From Dolomedes plantarius (taxonomy: Eukaryota; Arthropoda; Arachnida; Araneae; Dolomedidae): a stretch of DNA of 64,000 bases. Shown in pieces: positions 57,378-64,000 of this stretch. Below the pieces are notes generated by a model. That model was not told where the DNA came from and did no database searches. It saw only the letters and a program-made list of their open reading frames with translations. Made by a program: the position numbers and the translations under genes. The DNA lies in the NCBI GenBank assembly GCA_907164885.2, contig OU015492.1:196664460-196728459 (forward strand). The letters are read 5' to 3'. Numbering within the stretch: the stretch's first letter is position 1; the number at the start of each line of letters is the position of its first letter.

Positions 57378-58800
57378 TTAACGTTTGTTTCCCGATTTTG
57401 CAACTGCATTGCAAGTTTGCAAAAATTCAGTTCCTGTTCCCGATTGAGATACAAAGCTCACTAAAATGTCGGAATCTTTACGTTCTTCTACCGTATTAGT
57501 GACTAAAATTTCACTATTCTCCTTTTCACTTGATCCACAAATGGATTCATGATGGTTTCTATTACCACATTTCTTGCAAGGAAATTTTATTATCCTACAC
57601 TGAAAACTTAAATGATTACGCTGAAAATATTTATGACATCTTCCTCCAGCCTTCAGTTTTCTTAATTTCTCTTCAATCGAAGAATTTAAACATCTATGTT
57701 CATCATGACTTTTATTACAGAATGTGCAAGTGCTCTCAACAGAAGATGATAACGTGGCAGCTGGTTTACTGCTCTGAAATCTTACACCCGCCAATTTATT
57801 ACTTTTAAAATGGCTGTTTTCACTTGAAACCGAAGTAGGTCTCTTCTTATTTAAGTACATTGTAGATTCACTAAGAACTCCATTTCAAGAACTCCATTAA
57901 TTTTGCAACATGAAATTCTGATTTTGATTTTCGTTTCCGGTTGAATGGTAAAGCCAAATCCTCTGGCAAAAGTTTTAATAAAATACAACATAAAATTTGC
58001 CACGATCCAGTTTCAATTTCTAAAGCCTTGAATGATCTGACGTTTACTTCGCATTCGTCGTACATTTTTCTATACGCGAACACATTTGAAGAACTTTTAA
58101 TAGCATCCAAAATTAATAAGCGATTCATATGAGCATTAATGGTGAGATCGGTTCTATCGAATTTCTCTGTAAGAATATTAACTGCAATTTCGTAATTTCA
58201 GTATGTTAATGACAGCCCACTAAATGTATTTAACGCTGCTCCATCACATAATGACTTTAAATAATTAAATTTCTCTACATTATTTAAAGATTCATTACTA
58301 TCAATTGCACTTTTAAACTGATCACCAATAACTGATCCACCCATTTTGAATGATCACTATAGTATCGAAGAATTTCTAATTTTGGCAGCCATATAACACA
58401 AGGGTTACGAACCGAAAGTAGTACTGCGCTAGATGTCGATGCAACAAAATTCTGCGCGGACGGTAGATCAGGAGTTTTACTCGAGCGTTTCAAGTATTGA
58501 GTGATTTTCTTGTCAAATTTCAAGGCTCTTTTCTGATAATCCTCGCTTGCTAAAATTCCGGCCTCTAAACGATCAATATCGGTGAGATTTTCTACATCTT
58601 CATGAAGTTTCTTAAATTTTCAACTTTAGAATTCGATTGATCCTGGAGTTCTGTTAATCAACAATTCTTGTTTCCGTTTCCATAACTTCATCACTTAAAA
58701 GTGTTTCGAATCTGTTTAATAATTTAGTTGTGGCCATTCTAAACACAATTCATTTCTTTTTAATTCTATCTATATCGAATTCTGTACCTTTTTTGGCCAT
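57378..58800 (-). pseudogene. BEL/Pao gag-like region with zinc knuckles, broken
   Basis: The reading begins at ATG near 58800 (MAKKGTEFDIDRIKKK, then an in-frame stop, then MATTKLLNRFETLL). It continues with a matrix/capsid-like part (LPKLEILRYY at about 58380; ILDAIKSSSNVFAYRKMYDE at about 58105). The nucleocapsid part (57860-57378) has cysteine clusters C-x2-C-x4-H-x4-C, including CKKCGNRNHHESIC, and a C..H..C variant CHKYFQRNHLSFQC. Several frameshifts separate these parts. Confidence 0.88.
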
Positions 58801-59699
58801 TGTTACAAATCAAAACTTTAATTGAAATTTCTCTTACCTTGTCTAAAACCTAATTAGTTACAGCGTCTCAATAATCCATCACGTTCATGGTAACCAAAAA
58901 TGGCGGAAGCCAATATTCTGATCTTCAGATTAATGTAGAGGGAAATAAAATCGTAACGCTATTCTTAGCACGAAGCTATAATAGACACGAACATCTTGTT
59001 CGAATGCAAACTTAATTCTAAAGAAAACCAAAACATTACTACGAGTTGCTATTCCATGAATACAAAACTATCAAAATTCTAAATACACTAGGATTACATT
59101 GATTGGGCGGACATCTAGGGGAGAAAGAACAAACTATAAGTACTTTCAAACAATGAGTATCAAATGCTATCTAAATCTTGCATTCTAAAAACTGATTGTT
59201 TAAAACTGTAGTTTTATTTTCAATGTCTCTGATAAAGAGTAGATCATACAGATATTTCATAATTTTCCTCTGGTTCATTTGCAAAGCGTAAAGTTAAACA
59301 GACAGTGGTCTTTGAAGAGCAAACTCATTTTTTTCCGTAATTTTTTTTCTAAAATGCATATGCTCGTTCTTCGATATTTTTCAACTGCCAAATTCATTTA
59401 ATAAAGCGCTTTCGTAATTTTCATAATGTATTACTTTAAATAAAATATTTGCGACCTTCTTAAGAAGTGCTCTGAGGTGTTGAGAACCCCATAAATACTC
59501 TTGTTAAAGACTATGACGCTTTCATCAAAAGCAGAACCTATTATTTTTCCCATTTACTTTGGCAGATACTATTAATAGACAACAATTTCTCTCATATTGC
59601 CTACTGTTGCATATTAATTTGTAAAATTCCTATGCAATCCGGTCAACTTCTTAAATTTTTACAGTTTATTATTAGGATGAAACTTGGGAAAAATGCATA
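58801..59699. other. Leader side of the retrotransposon and AT-rich DNA
   Basis: The 58850-59140 part, directly upstream of gag on the reverse strand, may contain the leader or an LTR remnant, but there is no second copy to compare. The rest is unremarkable. Confidence 0.35.
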
Positions 59700-61000
59700 A
59701 CAGGAACACAGAGCTTAATGATATCCACAATAACAAATTAAGGGAGGCAATTACTTTCGAACTCAATAAAAGTTCTTCATCAATCCTAGGGGCTTACCAT
59801 ACTAATGCAGGTGAAAAACTGTAATATTTTAATTTTGATATTGAGTTCTATAAGGGACTTGTAATGGGTAATCGTTTATAATACCTGAATGTGACCTCTA
59901 CATACTTCGTAGAAAAACTCTTTGAGTCAAATCAGTTTAAACATTGGTTGAGGCATTTGACTGACACGCTCATTCTTGTCGATAATTCGCTCAATGCGTC
60001 TTCTATCGTAACTAAAGTTAATTCCATCCATCCCCAAATCCAGTTCTGAAGTAGAGATTAATTTAAAAAAAAGTCTTTCTCGTTGTTTTGGTTTCTAATG
60101 AAGACTTTCGTTTTAACACTTCCGTGTATAAGAAATCTTTTTCTGTTTCTGTCTTCTCATGCCTATTGTATTCATCACCGTGTCAATAAAATACGGCCTT
60201 CTTCACTTAACGTTGTTTACCGCCTGTTATATATGTTCTAGATCCCATTTCATTTAAAGCTGATATTAACTTTCTGAAATATTTGGTTATCAGGAGAAGG
60301 TTCAACTCTTTAGCCCTACATAAAGCCCTCAAAAAACTCAGTTTTTCCCAAACTGAGTCTACTCCATAACCGTTTAATAAGCCTAGAGGTTATGATAAGT
60401 TAGTGGTCCTCCCATTTTACGCAACCCTGTGTTTTAAATACCTCAAAACTTTGCTTCTTTCCGATGGTAACGTTATATTTGAATCTGTCTATAAACTTCG
60501 TTTTCCCCTTAGAAAACTCCAGAACTTGAATTTTGTAAGTGGAGTGTTTATAGCATATCTCGCTGAAATTTCAATTTGTCCCATATTGATCAACCAAACA
60601 TGCACTTAATACTCGCATTAAACAATTTTCAAGCTAGGTTAAAAATAAAGAATTATCTAGAACCATTACAGCAAAATTCTCCTGAGAATTGGGACACGAA
60701 TTTAAATTTCCTGACCCGAAAATAGTTTACGCCGTATCGGAATTAGATTTTATCAGCCAGAAAACTTTGCTATCTCAACTGATTACTCTGTTTTCGTTAA
60801 CGAAATATCTACGTTATCTTGACTCGAATCTTCTGCCTGGAAAAATATTCGCTCTTAAATGCGTATTTTTTATTTTTATATTTCCCATGCTCTTCAAATC
60901 ATTTAGTTTTATTCATTTTTTTCTCACAATTACATTTTACAATTCCGTCTAATCGGTTCTATTCTTCCGCCTGTTTAGCAAATTCTTGCTTTATTTGTTT
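59700..61000 (+). pseudogene. Penelope-like element relic: reverse transcriptase and GIY-YIG region
   Basis: Plus-strand fragments in order. FKHWLRHLTDTLILVDNSLN (59932-59991) is in the place of the KxWLRYVDDTFVI block, with the YxDD Asp pair partly lost. NSIHPQIQF follows. Then comes a degenerate connection region with VNKIRPSSLN, a VLPFYATLCFKYLKT and VNK-like block (60403), VSGVFIAYLAEISI (GIY-like) and LGHEFKFPDPKIVYAVSELD (60688-60747), the usual end of the GIY-YIG endonuclease. Stops and frame changes throughout. The assignment rests on motif order, not a search. Confidence 0.6.
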
Positions 61001-61207
61001 GTTTCGTTAGCGTGAGTGTCCCTTATGTTAACTGGTAGACATGAAACCTCTCCCCCAGTTTTTTCTCTATCAAGGTGATTCCCTTTCTTCTGTCCGTCTC
61101 TGGCACCGAATATTATGACGCTATTCAGGAATTTTCAGTTGTTTTCCTTTTTCATTGCATAGAGTTTGATGATCCCCGCATTTGTGAATTGGTAAATAAC
61201 TCTGATA

Positions 61208-61500
61208 AAGAATTATTAACTAGTTCAAAACTAGTAGCCATCCTTTATTTTCTATAGTGGATATTGAAAAGGTATACCGTATTTTTAGGACCCTAAGACG
61301 CATATTTTAACTTGTTCAAAACTAGTAACCGTCCTTTATTTTCTATAGGGGATATTGAAAGAGTGTACCGTATTTTAGGACCCTAAGACGCACCTTTTTT
61401 AACTAGTTCAAAGCTAGTAGCCGTCTTTTATTTTATATAGTGGATATTGAAATGGTGTATCGTATTTTTAGGACCCTAAGTTGTATCTTTTTGCACAAAA
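61208..61500 (+). repeat. Three tandem copies of a ~93-bp unit with Tigger-like motif
   Basis: Units (near 61218, 61311, 61403) contain AGTTCAAAACTAGTAGCC, CCTTTATTTTCTATAG, GATATTGAAA and ACCGTATTTTTAGGACCCTA. The last unit runs on into AAAAAATCGACTTAAAATTGG and GAATCTTATGATCCGAAGGT. ACCGTATTT...CTAAGACGC plus CTTATGATCCG resembles the end of a Tigger/mariner-type MITE, so part of a MITE end seems to have been tandemly duplicated. Confidence 0.8.
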
Positions 61501-62729
61501 AATCGACTTAAAATTGGGGTGAATCTTATGATCCGAAGGTAACCTTAAAATAAAAGGAATATTTTATTATTTATATTTTATATTTATAGTATTTATTGCA
61601 TTTGTTATATATATATTTCCTAATTACATATATTTTTATCTTTATTAAGAAAAAATTGAAAACATCGTTATATACCTAAGAAAACACAAAATATTCTTTT
61701 CTAAAAATCCTCCCTTAAATTTGAGGTGAGTGTTATCGTCCGGTACATCTGAAATATAGGGTACGTTCCTGTTTAAAGCTTGATCGATTAGTTATTGAAA
61801 AAAAAACTTCTGTGTAGAAACAGGGTAAAGAGCAACAGTAAAAGAAACTTTAATATACTAAGAAAAAATATTTGTGATAATAAATTCAATACTTAAAATT
61901 GCGTTCTTAATTCATTCATGAACCACAGTCTACATCACTCTGCGAAATATAAAAAAACATCTTACAAGTTCATTCGAAATTTTATAATTTATATTTCAGG
62001 GGAATTGACTGCATATTGATTAGTTAATCTAAAAAAAATTTATTGTACTTTGCATAACAGTGATGAATGATAAATCAAGTTCAATAAAAACTTTTGATTC
62101 TCCAGAAAACTTTATTATGTATTGTGAAAAATTCCCCAATACTTCCTTCAATTTTTCTAAAAACATTCATATGCTTAAGTTTCGAAAAAACTTTAGTTAC
62201 TTAAAACAGTAATTAATCTTAAGTTTTATCACGATGTATTGTAATTATAAAAGCATAGGAAATTTTTTTTGACAGATTTTAGTTAATATACATGTGTGAA
62301 AGTTATTTTTCCCTTATAACAAATGAGGACCTAGTCCAGTTAAAAGGTATAATAAATATGAATATATATTTAGAAAATTGCATAACCCATTAAAATTTAT
62401 AAATACTTATAGAACGATTTACTTTACTTAGCAATGGCGAGAGAGTGTGTAAAAAGTAAAAAATTAAGTTTGTTTTTCGATTTTCCTAATACCGCTTTTA
62501 TGTTTTATTACTTCATTTATTAGAAGTCGGATTCCAATCTAACCATTAACAATAATTTCAAGGGAAATCTGTTTCACATACTATGTTTTTAAGAGTATTA
62601 ACACTTGAAAAATAAAACAGTATTTTAAAGCTCCGCACTTTGGTTGATCTTTTATTGTTTTCACATAAACTATGCATTTATTCTTTTGCCGAAATAACTG
62701 ATGATTTTTCCCTGTATTTACTTTTGTAG
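61501..62729. other. AT-rich DNA, nothing recognised
   Basis: No element or gene recognised. Confidence 0.5.
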
Positions 62730-62815
62730 ATGTACCCTTAGTAATAATAGAACATTTTGATATGCCATGGATGTACTGTATATCTTGTCATACCTGTCAT
62801 TTTGAAAATCATGAA
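62730..62815 (+). CDS. Candidate internal exon, Cys/His-rich
   Basis: TTTCCCTGTATTTACTTTTGTAG (62707-62729) is a strong acceptor and GTAAGT at 62816 a consensus donor. The single open frame reads VPLVIIEHFDMPWMYCISCH and then TCHFENHE. Entry phase 1, exit phase 0. The C-x2-C-x2-C spacing with His recalls metal-binding loops, but the piece is too short to name. Confidence 0.4.
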
Positions 62816-62867
62816 GTAAGTTCAATAACGATGATGAACTATATCGATTATTAGAGGCGCATTTATC

Positions 62868-63012
62868 ATGACCACATCTATCTTTAGACCATAATGCAAC
62901 GGAAGAAGTGTGTCACCGAAAAAATGAATTATGTGAATTTCTGCCACCATATCGTAAGCCCTATACAAAATATCGAACTAGCAAATGTCTGTGGTGGGCA
63001 GTTATGTCCTAG
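62868..63012 (+). CDS. Coding-like segment, possible terminal exon
   Basis: The open frame to TAG at 63012 reads DHNATEEVCHRKNELCEFLP, then PYRKPYTKYRTSKCLWWAVM. A CTATCTTTAG acceptor ends near 62889, but its phase does not fit the donor at 62816 directly. Composition is coding-like with four Cys. Unknown protein or transposon fragment. Confidence 0.3.
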
Positions 63013-64000
63013 TCACAAGTTTTTCATACATAAGTAGTTTGTTTTGGTCTAATTATGTTTAAATTATTCTCCAAATACTAGTAATATTTGTAATAATTTA
63101 ACCTTGAAAGCCACTTCTCGGATAAAAAGCTTATTTATTTATATAACAATAGTGTTGATAAAATTAAATTTTACGTAGAGAGTAAATACATATGTTTGAT
63201 AAATTCCACCTAATACACATTTATTTTAAGCTTGATTGATTAAACTTGAGAAAATCTAAAATTCAAACTAAATTTTACTTTCTATATTCCTTTTTTAAAC
63301 TAATAAATCTTATGCTTTCTGGCTGAAATACATAATTCAAACATAGTTTTGTACATCAAAATATCTTAACAATTGAAGTTATAGTATTTTTATATAACTG
63401 TAGTTTATTTTTAGTTTAATAATAACTTAAAACATTTAAATAAATTATACGAAAATTCTATTATAATTATGTTTATCGTTACAGTAAATAACGATTATGC
63501 AACCACTATCCAGCCTGCTATAGGAGTAATACTTTCTATTTCAATATGTATTTGCAATAGTTGTCATTACACTTGAACAAGTAGATCCACGACATAGAAG
63601 GATTATTGTGGAAACATTTGTAGATTGAATTAGAAAGCCGAAGGAAAACTGCGGAATTTCAATTTAACGCTACTCTGTCCAAAATTATTGGATTTATTCA
63701 ATTAACTATTTCATTTCTTTCCATGGTATGATACAAACATGTTAAATACAATTTATTGATAAATCAAACTAGATCGGAAGGGTTTTCTGAAGCACATCTG
63801 TATGTAACACATGTAAGCTTAAATTGAAAATTTATGTTAACATAATCACTGTCGATGTTGGAAATTTAATCTATATCATTTAAGCCTAAAGTAACGTACT
63901 TTTAACAATATAAATTGTGCTTTGATAAAATCAGAGGGATAAATTTATACAAATACAACGCATGGGATAAGACTGATGCCTATTTACTGAAAAAATATTT
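63013..64000. other. AT-rich DNA to the window end, nothing recognised
   Basis: No coding island, repeat or RNA gene recognised. Confidence 0.5.

Larger units (their letters stand above)
53153..58800 (-). mobile_element. BEL/Pao-type LTR retrotransposon relic
   Basis: Gag, protease, reverse transcriptase, RNase H and integrase regions follow one another in order on the reverse strand from 58800 to 53153, which is the BEL/Pao order. Every region contains stops or frameshifts. No pair of LTRs could be identified at the edges. A 721-bp TTAA element (55105-55825) interrupts the polymerase. Without that insert the coding span is about 4.9 kb, near normal for the group. Confidence 0.93.

Noticed and set aside
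53153..58800. A functional host gene derived from the retrotransposon.
   Set aside because: Stops, frameshifts, a 721-bp insertion in the polymerase and changed catalytic residues in integrase and RNase H show plain decay.

Overview
The window looks like TE-rich, intron- and intergenic-dominated nuclear DNA of an arthropod, plausibly a chelicerate such as a spider. The evidence is strong A+T richness, long (AT)n microsatellites, no bacterial-style ORFs, GT-AG-bounded coding islands, and a typical arthropod mix of mobile DNA (piggyBac, hAT, Tc1/mariner, Helitron, BEL/Pao, Penelope-like, non-LTR LINE, tRNA-derived SINEs). The taxon is an inference; no sequence search was run.

Almost all longer open frames are chance or transposon-derived. 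Layout: 1-10 kb is AT-rich DNA with a compound microsatellite, a Helitron 5' end, repeat family R1 and two piggyBac relics. 10-15 kb holds a SINE with an exact 11-bp target duplication, a second tRNA-like insertion between 31-bp direct repeats, and a reverse-strand LINE RNase H relic. 15.5-17.3 kb is a ten-unit satellite with a two-unit (about 362 bp) higher-order period. 18.8-26.6 kb holds a complete-looking non-autonomous Helitron, two TTAA-flanked elements, a three-unit tandem repeat, a hAT MITE with a perfect 8-bp duplication and a Tigger/pogo-like MITE. 27.6-31.6 kb has a Tc1-like transposase relic split by a hAT MITE that itself carries another MITE, then a 2.56-kb DNA transposon with about 195-bp terminal inverted repeats and a decayed transposase. 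32-46 kb has repeat families R1 and R2, an inverted MITE pair, piggyBac-type elements, a LINE 3' end with a (CAA)n tail, two inverted SINEs, an LTR-like relic and a third TTAA element. 53.1-58.8 kb (reverse strand) is a broken BEL/Pao-type retrotransposon interrupted in its reverse transcriptase by a fourth TTAA element. 59.7-61 kb is a Penelope-like relic (reverse transcriptase plus GIY-YIG).

The best candidate for a host gene is a set of three plus-strand exons at 37029-37165, 46791-46855 and 48274-48383. All have good splice signals and compatible phases. The last one encodes a basic RRRKR processing-type site followed by a short four-cysteine tail and a stop. This looks like the 3' half of a secreted peptide or prohormone precursor whose signal-peptide exon lies outside what I could identify. 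I could not assign it to a known family. A few other splice-bounded coding-like islands (42.8, 43.1, 50.1, 52.6, 62.7, 62.9 kb) are weaker. The genes do not form an operon or pathway; the main biology visible is layered transposon insertion inside what may be large introns.
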